Assembly (NCBI RefSeq): GCF_047496725.1
Contig: NC_132974.1
Span: 10,645,001 to 10,709,000, forward strand
Source of the DNA: Anoplolepis gracilipes
Taxonomy: Eukaryota > Arthropoda > Insecta > Hymenoptera > Formicidae
DNA: 64,000 bases
Direction of reading: 5' to 3'
In this document: positions 47,967-60,400 of the stretch, piece by piece
Layout of the letters: each line of letters opens with the position of its first letter
How positions within the stretch are numbered: the first letter of the stretch is position 1
Notes under the pieces: model-generated
Told to the model about the DNA's origin: nothing
The model's database searches: none
What the model saw: only the letters and a program-made list of their open reading frames with translations
Translations under genes and position numbers: made by a program

Positions 47967-48573
47967 AGTAACGAGGTAAACCATGCAAAGTAGAACACGC
48001 TGAGGTAAATACAAAGTAAAAAGAAGATCGCGGGAGAAAAGACGAAAGAGTATCCAGCAAGATGGTGAAAAATAGATGGAAAAAGTCAGAGCGCGCAGCT
48101 GAGGAGGGGGACTTGATATCTCGGTGTATACATACGATGAGCATGTGCGATAAGCGGAAGCGACGCGAAAGTAAAACCACTAGTGTTGAGTGAAAAAAAA
48201 AAAAAAAAAAAAAAACGCGAAGATAAAAGAGAAAAGAAGACGGAGTGAAAAGGAAGCAGAAAACACGAAAGATTAGCGGCGGAAGGGTGTTGAAAGCGTG
48301 GGAGAAATAAAGCATCGCCAGAGAAAAAGAGAGAGAGAGAGAGAGAGAGAAAGAACTTCCGTTGCCAGTTTCTTAGAAAGTCCTTCGTTTCCTCCCCTTT
48401 TCCTCCGCGCGTCAAGCAAGGAAGGAGGCGGAAAACAATGCGGGAATATACAGCGAGAAACGAATTAGACGGCTATTAGTAAGACGCTCGAGGAAACGTC
48501 GTAAAACACCGGTGCGGACTCGCGTGGAAAGAATTCGAAATTATGGCACGGGGGTTTATCGCGCTCAACTTCG

Positions 48574-48592
48574 TGGGGGAGGGGGGTGGGGG
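48574..48592 (+). other. G-run block
   Basis: G5, G6 and G5 runs with single-base spacers (A, T). Possible quadruplex, directly beside a GAGA tract. Confidence 0.6.
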
Positions 48593-48657
48593 AGAGAGAG
48601 AAGGTGGGTAACCTCTTCTCTGGATTTCTCCTTCTTGTAACAACGAGCAACGATTCC

Positions 48658-48658
<1 letters not shown>

Positions 48659-48690
<32 letters not shown>

Positions 48691-48692
48691 GA
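48659..48692. repeat. (GA)n microsatellite
   Basis: GA array with one AAG interruption. Confidence 0.94.
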
Positions 48693-49113
48693 GAAGAACG
48701 GTCCGGCAGATCCGGCGCCGCGAGTAATGGAAGGTAATACTGCGGACTCGCTCGAGTGTTTCCTTTCCGCATTTCCGGAGAAATGCGGACATATTTACGT
48801 GGCACAATAAACGTAATCGATGCACACTGATTTAATGGACCGCCCTTTCGCTCCGCCCTTATTGCATTGTAAAACGACGTGGCTTCCCCGATTCCGCGGC
48901 TCCCCATTCTACCCCACCTCGCGTTATTCACGCCTTGCTAATCCTTTCCTTCGGACGGTATTTAATTGGACGGCTGTTGCGGAACACGACGCCTGGAGCA
49001 CGTTCGCGCGGTACAAAGAATTTCTCTCGTAAATAAAGAGGACGTACCCGGCGATTCGTTATTCGTCGGTGATGGGTTACTTGTTACGGGAACAGAGCGA
49101 ATTTTTTTTATCG

Positions 49114-49118
<5 letters not shown>

Positions 49119-49176
<58 letters not shown>
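49119..49176. repeat. (TA)n microsatellite
   Basis: About 29 TA units. Self-complementary and able to extrude a cruciform. Confidence 0.95.
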
Positions 49177-49179
<3 letters not shown>

Positions 49180-50626
49180 ACGCGCCGTATAAAAGTTTGT
49201 TGACTTCTTTGTGATTAAATAAGTTACTACTAAAATATTTCAGCTAATACTCTTCTTTCTTTCTTTCTCTATCTTTCTCATAAGTTTCTGATATTTTAAT
49301 ATTTTTTTTTAAATATTTATTATATATTTTAATATTTTTTTAAAAATATTTATTATATATTTATTAAATATTTAATATATATTAATTTATAGACGCGATT
49401 AAGGTGGCTTTTCATAAACAATCTCGATTCTTAACTTTTTAATGAGACACAAGGGTATGTCAGAGACGCCATTTAACGACGTTAGTTAACGCAAAAGAAT
49501 ATTAAGGAATATGTAAAGTCAAATGAATAATTACTTTCCGCAAGATTAATGAATAAGTTAGTGATGATAAATAAGTGAATTCGGCGAATTACTTTGATGA
49601 AAATGAAGCAGCACGGTAATGAGTTTCCGAGTGGTTCGTATATATGTATAACCAGCTGTATTACCTACAAATATTAACATAGAAGCAAGTTTTCTAATCA
49701 ATCAATTTCGCTCGGCGATGCCGCATCTGCCGATATCAACTAAGCGCGAAGTTTCCGAAATGAGATTGACACCCACCCCCGCAAATAGAACTCGCGCACG
49801 AATATCACCATGTTTGGCTCTTTTTCCGATATCATGTAATATTTACAATCATCGAAAATATGAGTCTGAATCGTTGATATACTGTCACGATTATATACCG
49901 AGTAAGAAGCTAAAAATATCGCCAATAACTGTATTACAAAATGAAAATATAATACGGTTAAAATAATTCTGGAAAAAAATTTCCGATATTTAAAAATAAT
50001 ATGAAACGACCAAACAAACATTCTAATATTTCGAACAATACAACAGATATCGAATATATGAACGATGTATTTATATATTTGTATTTTAAAATTAAAGATC
50101 GATCATGGCGATATTTTTATGCAAAGTACCTATTCGCCGCATAATCTTACACGAGAAAGGCGGCTTTATTTTGTCTTGCTCGACCGCATATCCGCCCTTG
50201 GGTCGTAGATCGGACCCAGGCCGTGGAAGGCTGGATTTTGTGGGACGTAAATGTCCGTAAATTCTCAACTTTACTCCCCCTTTAAGGCCGTAATCCGCTT
50301 ACGTCACCAGCAGACTTTACGCATCACGCAGAATTAACCCACATACGTCGTTTTAGCCAAGTATCTTACTTAAGTGCATTCATTTTCTTATCCCATCGAG
50401 AACGATAATTCTTTCAAGAATCTCTCTTTCGAGGAAAATGATTTTAAACGCATTTGGCTTTAAGATCCGCAAAGTACTTAATCTTATCTGTATCAGTTTA
50501 TATCTTTCTATAAGACCGACTTTAACTTTTGCTCTCTTTGCTAAAATTTATAATATAAAAAAATTCAGTTTTACACTCGAGCAATTGAATTGTTCTACAT
50601 ATTCCATAACAAATATTCTACAATTG

Positions 50627-50629
50627 ATA

Positions 50630-50686
<57 letters not shown>
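50627..50686. repeat. (TA)n microsatellite
   Basis: TA array with one TG interruption near its left end, continuing into ATATGTCGATAT duplicates at about 50687-50710. Confidence 0.94.
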
Positions 50687-50690
<4 letters not shown>

Positions 50691-51531
50691 GTCGATATAT
50701 GTCGATATGTATTCGAGGTGACAATCTGTTACCGGTATTTCAATATTCTATCGAGCAAACGCATTACGACACTTGAAGAAGAAGCTCGCGCAAGATTTCT
50801 GAGAAACGAGAGATCGTCACGAATGTCAAATAGTATCCTCGTCATGTCGTCATGGCACGTTTTAAAGCAGAAACGCTAGTAAAAAAGCGATGCGTGCACA
50901 ATTCTCTGCGTTTAAAATAGGCGTTGTTAGTTTAAATATTGTCAAGTAAATTTTCATAACAATTATTAACGAGAAATTATGTAAAAAATGATAATCTCTC
51001 TAAATTTTTCTCTTCGTCGAAGAAAGAATTTATATAAAGAATATAATTGAACTTCTCTCTCTTTCTTTCTCTTGTCAAGCCTTTATATCGACAACGTAGT
51101 TACAAATTGCCAGCGGCATTAAAAGATCATATTGTTATGCTTAATGACATGCAGTGTAATGTCGCGCATTTAGAAGCATAAACCTTGTCGTTCGCTCTGT
51201 ACTCCAGCTGGGAAAACCTCCGTCTCTAATGATGGCGCTCTCAGGTACACGAGCAACATCGCGTGTCGACGGCGTTGAATCGGTTGAACGCGTGACGTCG
51301 TCTCGAGAAAAGAATTTACCGTCTTCTTGCGAATAGTAATAAGGACCTCGACTCAACGCCTGTTACGGTCGATGGATTTTCACGGAAATCAATGGCGCGT
51401 CGCATTACGTTATCGACGTTGTTGTAGCAAAAAAAAAGTCGAAATATTTATTTAGCAAAATTTTGATTAATAATCCTACACACGTAACATTTCAAAATTT
51501 GAGAAAAATACAGTCGAATTTTTTACATTGA

Positions 51532-51990
51532 CAGGGTGTCTACTATACTTGGGAAATCTGAAATTCTCTCAGGGATTTCTTTTGTATGTGAAAAAATTTC
51601 ATGGAATTGTATTTGGATTCAGGAATTTTTTCGAAAATTCTCTTTTTGATCATTTTGCTCTCATATTGTAAACAGTCAGCCGTGTGAGTGAAACTGGCGT
51701 CTAACTCTGTGAAAACTCATTTATTATTGAAAGTTTTAATTTTATTTTTAATAATTTTTGATAAATTAAATAAATAGTTCTGACTATTAAACAAAAAAAA
51801 TTATAATGATAAATTGAGACATGAGTTCACGTTGCTTGCTTTTGTTATCTGCTGACAATTTTTCAAGCATCTCTTATCAGATTTTAAGCTTGAAAATTCC
51901 ACAATAGTTGTACAAAAAGTTCTATGCATAAAAATTATTAGAATATTAATTAAACAAATTAAAAATCGCCAAAGATGCCAGACATATAAG
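51532..51990 (+). mobile_element. Interspersed repeat copy A, hAT-like left end
   Basis: It begins CAGGGTGTCTACTATACTTG with AATCTGAAATTCTCTCAGGG just behind, a style of terminus I associate with hAT-like elements. 51682-51990 aligns with copy B at 53410-53735 in the same orientation, with shared stretches such as AAAATTATTAGAATATTAAT. No transposase frame. The right end seems to be missing, and no 8-bp duplication was found. Confidence 0.6.
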
Positions 51991-52047
51991 TAGTGAAGTG
52001 AGACACTCGCATCTCCGTTCGTTTATAATAAATTAATTATGCATATA

Positions 52048-52201
52048 TACAGAAAGTGTTATTAATGCCTTTATAAATGAATTTATGCATACATCACTAC
52101 TTTATCTACATATCAATTATTTATATTTTGTATATACATATATGGAAAATATATATGTTTCGATATGTGCATGTGTAAAGGCATTAATGACCCTTTTTGT
52201 A
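52048..52201. mobile_element. 150-bp MITE with TA duplications
   Basis: The body at 52050-52199 is flanked by TA at 52048-52049 and 52200-52201. Its ends are inverted repeats of about 30 bases with 25 matching: CAGAAAGTGTTATTAATGCC on the left, and CAAAAAGGGTCATTAATGCC from the right on the other strand. TA target duplication suggests a Tc1/mariner-dependent element. The interior is TA-rich with no open frame. Confidence 0.75.
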
Positions 52202-52449
52202 CATACTAAAAGATGACTAATTGTAAGATGATAAATTATGTATTTGTTTGTGCATCAAAATATTTGAATAATTGCAATATTCTCTCGTAAAACATAATAC
52301 GTATATTTGTATATACGATATTATTGAATAAAATAAATAAAATTAAAAAAATATTTTAATTTTTATTGTTATGTTTTCTCCGTGTAGAGGAAAATTACTA
52401 TTTATTATTTTGTCGCGAAGCAAAGAATATAGAGAATTAACACGTGCAG

Positions 52450-52638
52450 TGCGAAGCGTATTACGGGGAAAAACATCATAGACGATTTCTAAAATTAATC
52501 AACAAGTACATACAACACAATCGCACCTACCACGTACGCGTAGTGATACTAGGCTCGGGAGCCATCCCCATCATGCTATTGGGGTTGGCTATGTTTGATG
52601 TCGCGGTTGCCTTGTATTGTTGTTTCCGTCGACCTTGA
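52450..52638 (+). CDS. Possible terminal exon with C-terminal membrane span
   Basis: A 63-codon frame ends at TGA 52636-52638, followed by about 410 bases and an AATAAA at 53052-53057, which is the layout of a last exon plus 3' UTR. The peptide has a basic, polar N-terminal half (RRFLKLINKYIQHNRTYHVR), then a strongly hydrophobic stretch VVILGSGAIPIMLLGLAMFD to VAVALY, and ends CCFRRP. A membrane span followed by Cys-Cys and a short basic tail resembles the last span of tetraspanin-like proteins, but only loosely. The acceptor at 52448-52449 lacks a good pyrimidine tract, and other frames are also open downstream. It sits between the two copies of the 51.5-54.0 kb repeat, so it may be repeat-derived. 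Confidence 0.22.
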   Translation, partial: CEAYYGEKHHRRFLKLINKYIQHNRTYHVRVVILGSGAIPIMLLGLAMFDVAVALYCCFRRP

Positions 52639-53051
52639 GCGATTTAAAGTTAGAGACGGAAATAATAATCTCGAGACAGATTTATTTCACATGCATTTAT
52701 CGCAATCGGTGGTGTTTCGCGACCTTCGAGATCTTTCGATCCTACAACTACATCGTTTCGCCATCATGTTCGTACGCGCTTTTGCTTTCGCGCGTATTTC
52801 GACGGCCATTTGTTCGACCGACAAGCGTCGCGAGTTCTGTAACATTACAGAGGAATACCCGAGTGTTGACAAATACCCGCGAGTGTCAAAAAACGTGTCC
52901 AAAGATGGCGAATTTGTCAGAAATGGTGATTCGGATTGCGGGCAGAGAGGGGAGAGAGAGAAGAGTAAACATCACGCGCAAATAAACGTCAAGAATGTCA
53001 AACTCAAAGACGGACGATTATTTCATTGTATATGTATATTTATTCATTCGC

Positions 53052-53057
53052 AATAAA
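53052..53057 (+). other. Candidate polyadenylation signal AATAAA
   Basis: AATAAA followed within 25 bases by a T-rich stretch. It would serve the possible exon at 52450-52638. AT-rich DNA gives many such hexamers, so it is weak on its own. Confidence 0.3.
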
Positions 53058-53409
53058 GTACCCATTGAATTTTTTTTATATATACAACGCACTGATTTTA
53101 CGCGGTGATTTTATTATCATTCATGCGACGACACGTAAGCGAAAGGTACCGGCCTGACGTGGATTCGTATATCATCTGTATAAACGTCATTAATATGTAT
53201 CGAAATCGGAAGTGTCGTGCAACATGTCGCGCGAGTGTTTCATGAGTGCTTTTGAAGATGCATCAACGAAAATGAACAGACCTGGGATAATATCGGGCTT
53301 TGGAAGTAATCAGATATATAATTTAGTACGTATGAGGTAATTTATTAATTCGCGGAATTCAATATTTTTGTCGTGATTATCCTAGCATATTTCGTGCAAT
53401 TCCATTTGG

Positions 53410-54004
53410 GTGTGTGTGAAGCTGGCATCTTACTTTGTGGAAACTCATTAATTATTGAGAGTTTTAGCTTTATTTTTAACAGTTGTAGAATTCTTGATAT
53501 AAATTAAAAAATAGTGTCAGTCATTAAAAGAATGGCCCGAGAAAAAATCGGGATAAATTAATTGTGAGACGCCAGGTTTTACGCTGCGTCTCATTTTGTC
53601 CTTTAACGATTTTTTTTAGTGTTCTTGCCAGATTTTAAACGCTTGAGAGTACTGCAATAGTTCTACAAAAAGTTTTATGTATAAAAATTATTAGAATATT
53701 AATTATACAAATTAGAGACGCTGGACGTAAATAAGATTGTGTGTTATATCGGTGTCGATTTAATTTATTAAATATTTTAATAATTTTTACGTATACTTAG
53801 AATTCTGTTCAGAAAATATAAGTGATTACAGAACGACACGAAAAAATAACATAAAGTCTCATTTAAAGTCGATAGAACAATCGAAATATAATCAGCGTCT
53901 CGATTAATTTAATTTGTTTAATAAATATTTTAAATTTGGAATTTTAAACAAAAATACTTGGAAAATCAGGGAATTTTTTTTAAAAGAGTTGAATAGACAC
54001 TCTA
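53410..54004 (+). mobile_element. Interspersed repeat copy B, hAT-like right end
   Basis: 53410-53735 aligns with copy A at 51682-51990. The element then continues to a right end, AATCAGGGAATT near 53966 and TAGACACTCTA at 53994-54004, whose complement TAGAGTGTCTA matches copy A's start CAGGGTGTCTA at 9 of 11 positions. The left end is missing. Copies A and B are therefore either two truncated insertions or one element with an internal duplication. Confidence 0.6.
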
Positions 54005-55126
54005 ATTAAAGCAATTGAATAAAAGTATAAAAAAGATGCTTATAAACACGAAATGCCTCATTAAACGAAATCTAGAAAATCGCATTGAAAATGAAAATTC
54101 CTTGGAATAATTCACGCTACGTCAGGTACGTTGAAAGCATATCCGACGAACAGAAGCCCGTGTTTGCATAAAAGAAAGAAATTTCGAACATTCCGGAATT
54201 ATCAGTCTATCGCTTGATATTAAAGAGGAAATGTTTCGCTATTAACTCACGATTCTCTCGTAGGAATAATTCAACTCTTCCCGTTATAAAGTGAAATAAA
54301 AATTCAACCTCTCCTGTTGTACGGATATTTTGTATTCCTTCGTTCGTTGGGATGCGCATTCAAGCTTACGTTGATATATTATCCGCTAACTTGATGCATA
54401 CCTCGGATTATAGCGAGATATCCAGGGCGTTTTCGAGCGAAAAACTGATCAGCTCAGGCGTACTCTGTCGTACTCTCCAAAGTAATCCAGCTTACAGACG
54501 GCGTGGCCCCAACGTTTGCCGCGGCAATTTCGCAAATGCGCGCTTGCGTAGTCGCTTGCGGCTTAGAGGAGATATAAGGGAAAAGCTCCGGCGAGTCTGC
54601 GGAGAGGTAGGTCGGGATAAACGTATTCCGCCACAGCACCGGAGCTTAGCAACGGGCAAAAGAGTTGGGTGCGCGATGGTCCGCGGAACCGGCGGACTTT
54701 CCTTTCCCCATACCGTGGTAAGGAAAGGTCAAATCCACGCGCGACGTTACGTCATTCCCGGGAAAGACGAAGCGTCAGCTTCGCTCGTCCGGACGTTAAG
54801 AAGGAGACGATAATCCGTCGCCCGTGTATCTACTGCCACGGAAAATCTCGTCATTCAGAGTTAATCTCCCAAGGGCAAATATTCCGCTTAATTTCTCTCG
54901 CGTCGTCGTCCGCAGATACACCAAGATACACACTTTTCCGCGAAGCGACCCCGGCACTCTGGCGCATTAAATATTTATCCACTACGAATATAGAATGCGT
55001 TTATATTTCGCATAGGAAGGGAGGGAAGGGGCGGAGAAAGCAGCGGAGCTTTCCTCGATAGAGGAAACCCGATTTCCAGGGAGAAAAACGCTCGACCGCT
55101 CCGGATCCTTTTCGTAGGGTCGAAAT

Positions 55127-55199
<73 letters not shown>

Positions 55200-56096
55200 C
55201 GCCGAGAACGTACGAGTTACCTCGTCCCCGAGGAACGCCACGCGAAAACGGTGCGTCAGCTCCGTGGATTCGTTGGCTTTACGAGGCGCCGTAGCCGCCG
55301 AGTGTGTTTGCTCGTCGAAATCCGGCAGGACGCCGGGTTTACGGGTGACGTAAACGGGACCCCCCGTTGGCACGGCACAGCCTCGTCCCTCCCGCGCCCG
55401 GTGGTTTATGGTCTGGTTATTCGGTTGACGCCATGCTCGCCACTTTGCAGGATTCGTGCGAAACGTAGAGTCTCGTAACAGAAAGGGAGAGAAAGAGACA
55501 GAGAGGCGCATAATAAGGTTTCTCCTCTCTGACCTGCTGAGGTCGGGGGAGAGGGGGGGGGGGGGAATGAGAGGTTGCGACCTCATCTCTCGACGCTCTC
55601 ACGAGGGCGAGATGAACTTGATCTCACGGCGATGAACTGCGAGCTCATATGTCACATTGATTTCTCGAAATACGGTTCCTCTTCTCTCGCGTCCCAACGT
55701 ACTTGTCTTCCTACCTCAAATTCTTCCCCTCCGGAATATAACACTCTCACGGGTCGACTGCGGACAAGTTTCTACATATTTTAGGATGCAAAAACGCTCG
55801 ACTGAAATGAAAACGCTTGCTGTTTGCGAGCCATGTTCGCGCCGCCCGTTTCATTCCCGGTATCGTAAAGAACGGAAAGCGTACTCGAAAACGTGTAACA
55901 AAATTCCCCGCGAGATTACCGCGAATTCGCCAAGTTCGAGATCGCAATAATGTTAATACCTACGCGTACACAGCCCGCGCGTTTCGATACTTTGAAGTCT
56001 ACTTTGCGACAAAAAGGACATTTGTGGTCGGTGGCTATAATTACCATTGGAATATGAGACAAAAATCAAAACAAAATTACATTCGCGTCTTTAATT
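54005..56096. other. Non-coding stretch, CpG-rich, no gene seen
   Basis: Long CT array at 55128-55198 and a G13 run at 55553-55565. Overlapping frames at 54352-55061 and 54975-55950 on both strands have no recognisable domain. Confidence 0.55.
55128..55198. repeat. (CT)n microsatellite
   Basis: About 34 CT units with one TTTC interruption near the start. It creates a poly-RE block within the 203-residue minus frame at 54975-55586. Confidence 0.97.
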
Positions 56097-56248
56097 ACCC
56101 GCCCATTTTATCTATTTCATCTAAAATTTTGCGCATTGGAGAAATATACTATTTTCGGACAAGCATTAAATACATATAATAATTGAAATTTAATAAAAAC
56201 ACGTTTTATCTAAGATTCTAATTTTATTATATTTTAATTCATGCTATT

Positions 56249-56298
<50 letters not shown>

Positions 56299-56482
56299 AA
56301 TAGCATGAATTAAAATACATAGACTTATCATATTTTTATATTCTATAATAAAATTAGAATCTTAGATAAAACGTGTTTTTATTAAATTTCAATTATTATT
56401 ATATGTATTTAATGCTTGTCCGAAAATAGTATATTTCTCCAATGCACAAAATTTTAGATGAAATAGATAAAATGGTCGGTTC
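56097..56482. mobile_element. Long near-perfect foldback hairpin element
   Basis: The left arm (56097-about 56252) and the reverse complement of the right arm (about 56294-56482) are nearly identical from ACCCGCCCATTTTATC inward to CATGCTATTACCGATATA. I can see only about three substitutions, a 3-base indel and one indel of about 28 bases carried by the right arm. The centre is a (TA)n tract at 56253-56293. This is the structure of a palindromic MITE or foldback element, and a transcript would fold into a stem of about 155 pairs. There is no open frame. A shared TAATTA lies outside each end but does not make a clear target duplication. Confidence 0.85.
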
Positions 56483-57287
56483 AGAATGTAATTACAAATG
56501 TAATGATATATATATATATATATATATACCATATAAAGTTTTACTTTTAAACTCAAATTACTCTACAGGTATGAATCATCGAAAATATGTCAGAAATTCT
56601 GCTTGAAAATGTGCAAGAGAAAAACTTTGTTTCCCGCGAATCGCATGAATCGTGTATTAAATTCGCGATACGTCAAACACGAAACGAAACTGTACCCAAT
56701 ATTACAGCGATAACCGATACAGTATGCGCGTAAAGAATCAATTTCAATCTTCCGTAATGGAAGAGCGTAATCTTACCCGACCCGTGAGGAAACGACGACA
56801 TTCGACGCTGCGGAAAAATATCATTCTCCATCTAGCTAAACACACTCAATTTATAACTCTGCAAACAGGAACAAGCGTCCGTGAAACGAGTACGCTGAAA
56901 CATGGCAGCAAATACTGGAAACTGCTCGAAACTTTGGCAACTTTCCTCCTTTGCTTCCTTAACGTGGGATTCTACTTCGCATCTTTGTCGAGTATCTTTG
57001 TCTCGCGAGCTACAATATCGAGGACGCAACATCGTTCTTGAGCGAAGAAATTGCCTTTGAGAGAGAGAGAGAGGGAGAAGAAGAGCTTTACAGGTTGACG
57101 TTGAACTTCACGGACGCGTTTAAAGATTATGATAGTAGTATGAGTTAATATGACAGTGTTTTATTTTTTGGACCGCGTTTTGCCACAAAAACTTATTAAA
57201 ACTTAACTCTACTCGCTAATCATTTTATTCTCGTTTCTAAAAATTATCCAGCTGACTGGACCGAGGGATTTAACAATTTTTAATTTT
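56483..57287. other. Non-coding stretch, no gene seen
   Basis: TA run at 56505-56528 and a GA patch at 57060-57080. The frame at 56724-57041 ends with a hydrophobic stretch but has no known domain, and the minus strand is also open here. Confidence 0.5.
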
Positions 57288-57433
57288 TAATTTTATTCGC
57301 GTCTATTGTAGGTATTGTAAAAATCGAATTGTACGATATATAAAAATTGGAATAATTTTCTATTCCGCTCTAATTTTATTCGTGTCCATTGTAGGAAAAA
57401 TCGAATTGTACGATATATTAAAATCGGAATATC
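57288..57433. repeat. Tandem duplication, about 83-bp period
   Basis: TAATTTTATTCG begins at 57288 and 57371. Both copies share CATTGTAGG or CTATTGTAGG followed by AAAAATCGAATTGTACGATA. The second copy lacks an internal segment, so the two units differ in length. Confidence 0.85.
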
Positions 57434-60400
57434 GTTGCTTAAAAGTGCACGTTGAAAATAAAAAAAAAAAAAAAACCTTTCCGCAAAATATATAAAAATA
57501 AGGGCGTTGCACGCTCTCGACACAGCAGTTTCTGCAAATGTAATTTTCGATCAGTATTCCGCCTCCTCTATACAAGAACCGGGAGCTTTTGAAGCAAAAC
57601 GGCCACTGCAGAGATTCAACTTTGGCGCAACCCGAAGCACAATTCCGTACCGCGCTTCTTGACGCATCAAAACAGAAACTGCGGCTATCCCTTGGCCCCG
57701 ACGTTTTGGAAGCATCCAGCAACTTCCAACCGCCACGGTGCACATGCAGCTCGCTTAAAGGACCGAACAATTCTGCGCTATCTCTCGCAGTCGACATTCG
57801 AGTTTCACGTCAGTCCCAGACCTACTGAGATAAGCAGAATTTACGAAACTACTACGTAACGGAAGTTAATAAGTGGTGAGGCGGTCGCAGACTGCATGGT
57901 TAAGAATTTGTGATGCCCGAGAAATGATTAATGAATACTAGGTCAACATGCCAAAGTTTCATCTCGACAAGTTGCTGCGCGTTTGAATTTTTATCAGGTC
58001 AATTGTGAGCAAGTATATATCTCGTAATTAATGAAATTTTTATCTAATATCAGAAAAAGGTAATAGTTTAATAGATAACGCCACGCCCAGAGTTGCTCGC
58101 AGCAATTTCATTATAACAGCAAACCATCTTAGTTGGTGATTCCTTTGAGAGATGCCAGCTTCTATTAGGCTCGCAGGTCGCACTTTAACGAGGTGAGGAG
58201 AAAAAAAAGTGTGAAAAAAGAGAAAAAGATAAATGAAGGAAAAACCTGGATGAAGAGCCGTTTAATCAATGCTTTATATCAGCGGCACTTTAATGAATGT
58301 TAAATTTATAAAACATGGATATACAAGGAAAATGTTAGAGAATTATTAAATTTCTTTCGCAACCAGGAACTTTTTATAAACGAGATACATGATCTTATTT
58401 CGAAAAATAAAATTTATTTCTAATTATTCCTAAATATTAACCTCGATTTCGACATTCCATTTTTCAACCTCAAAATTTAATTATTAATAATAACACATTA
58501 ATTTGTCCTACTATGTGTGATGGTTCTAAATATTCTTTGACTGAAATAATGAAAGAGAAAATAACTCGTTATATTTCATTGTGAAATATTTGAACAAGTA
58601 TAGAGATAATATCAGACATAATGATAATCGTTAAAAAACGTGAGACTTGGTCCTGAAAGGAAGGATGATCGAACTTCCTTCTCTACTAGGAAAAATCCTG
58701 ATAAGTCGTACAATCGGAAGACACCATAGTTCGTGTTCATGGAAACGTGCTCGATGCGGTTGCCCAGCTATTGTCCGACTTTAGTTACGTGTGAACGCGG
58801 CATCCAATTGGGACAAAATCTATCCCTCAATCTTTATCAACTGACTGATCGGTTCGATCTGATTGCGACACCGTCTTCGTCGTACGTGACGTCACTGGAA
58901 CATATTCCCATCCGAGTAATCGCTAGACGTTCGTCACGAAAGTCGACCACCGCCAAAATCAACTAACCGCTTCTTCAATTTGGGAACGAGCTTTTATACG
59001 TTTCGGAGAAAAATCTATCACCTTCTTTCGGAAGTGAGTGATAAAATAGAGACGAATTTTATTTCGTCACGAAAAAAGACTATATTGATATAGATCTGTC
59101 AAAATTACCTCACGTTTATTAGCGATGTGCAAGTTTTTCTAAATTACTTTTGGACGTCGAGTAAAAAATTAAAAATATATTTTTTTTTAAATTTAATAAA
59201 TATTAATTAACTTGATATGAATCAAGTTTTATTATTATTAATCTTTAGAGCGATCTCAAAAAGTTTGTCGGATTTCGCGCTGGTACGTCACGTTCGAATA
59301 TAATCCAATAAAGAAAATGAGATATATCTAATGTCGGGAGTGTGCGCGCGTGCGTCGGTTTTATTTTTTTGCGAGCCGATCATTCGGCGAATTTTGCCTC
59401 TCCGTGAAACATGGTCGAGGTGTGTCCGGCTTGGAGCCAGGACCTACTAGAAGCGGACGTGCCTCGCCGTAATTCAAGTGGATAAGAGGAAAGGTGGTCC
59501 CAGCGCGCACCCCCGGGCACTAAAGTCCACAAGCTCGGGTACACAGAAGGATGCGAATGAGAAAGCCGTGTAAAAAGGATCCGAGGGATTAAGATGACAG
59601 GAGCCGCGATGGGGGATGACCGGCCACGAACGTGATTCGTGCTCGAGCCCACGGCGTGAGTATATTTCTTGCGAGGACTACCGGGCTACTTAACCCCGCG
59701 TCACAGGATCGATGCCACCTCCTCGAGACAAACTGTATGCCGGACGTGACGTCTTTTGTGCGAGCCCACTTTCACCACGATCGTATATACCTATATCCGG
59801 TCACCAATTTTCAGTTCCGAGAAATGAAACTCTGAGAAGATGGGCAATTTATATTTTGACAAGAGTGAAAATGGTCCAACCGTGTTAAATTGCATCTTGC
59901 GCATGAATATTCATAAATTTTTATATATCGAGATGAAAAAGAATTGACTCTTATTATACGACTTTGGTTTTATATCGTCTCGCAAGAATTGAATTGATAA
60001 TTGATTTCGATATAATTTTGTTCCTCGCTCAAAAGGATGAATAGTAAATGTTATCTCACGAATTAGAAGTAGCTTTATCTCTATAATTGCTGGAGTTTTA
60101 AGTTTGCTGTTGGTAAATATCTCATCGAAACGTATATCTCCAGGGCAAGGATTTCGAAATCGGTTTCAATGAGTTCGAGCCGATAAGCCGATTCGTTCGC
60201 TCGACTAACGCGCGAGATCGACACAGAGAGGAGAAAAGCCGAGAGGGAGAAAGCGAGGGTGGAATAGCTGCCGGCAATTATAACGTTGTACAGGCTGGGC
60301 AGTAAATAACGGCTTCTAGGCTTGTCTAGTATTCAGCCAGAGCGTCAATCACTTTCAATCAGTTAACGAGTCAGCCTACGGCCCAAATCAGAGAATGCAC

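Larger units (their letters stand above)
47967..51531. other. Non-coding stretch, no gene seen
   Basis: A-run at 48193-48215, GA arrays at 48328-48351 and 48659-48692, a G-run block at 48574-48592, long TA runs at 49119-49176 and 50627-50686, and a 33-bp AT-rich duplication at about 49294-49360. 49200-50100 is AT-rich and the remainder mixed. Overlapping frames at 48476-48931 are shaped by the GA array and have no domain. Confidence 0.55.

Noticed and set aside
54352..55061. Arg-rich plus frames of 153 and 130 residues
   Set aside because: They overlap in different frames and are rich in CGN-coded arginine from CpG-rich DNA. No domain.
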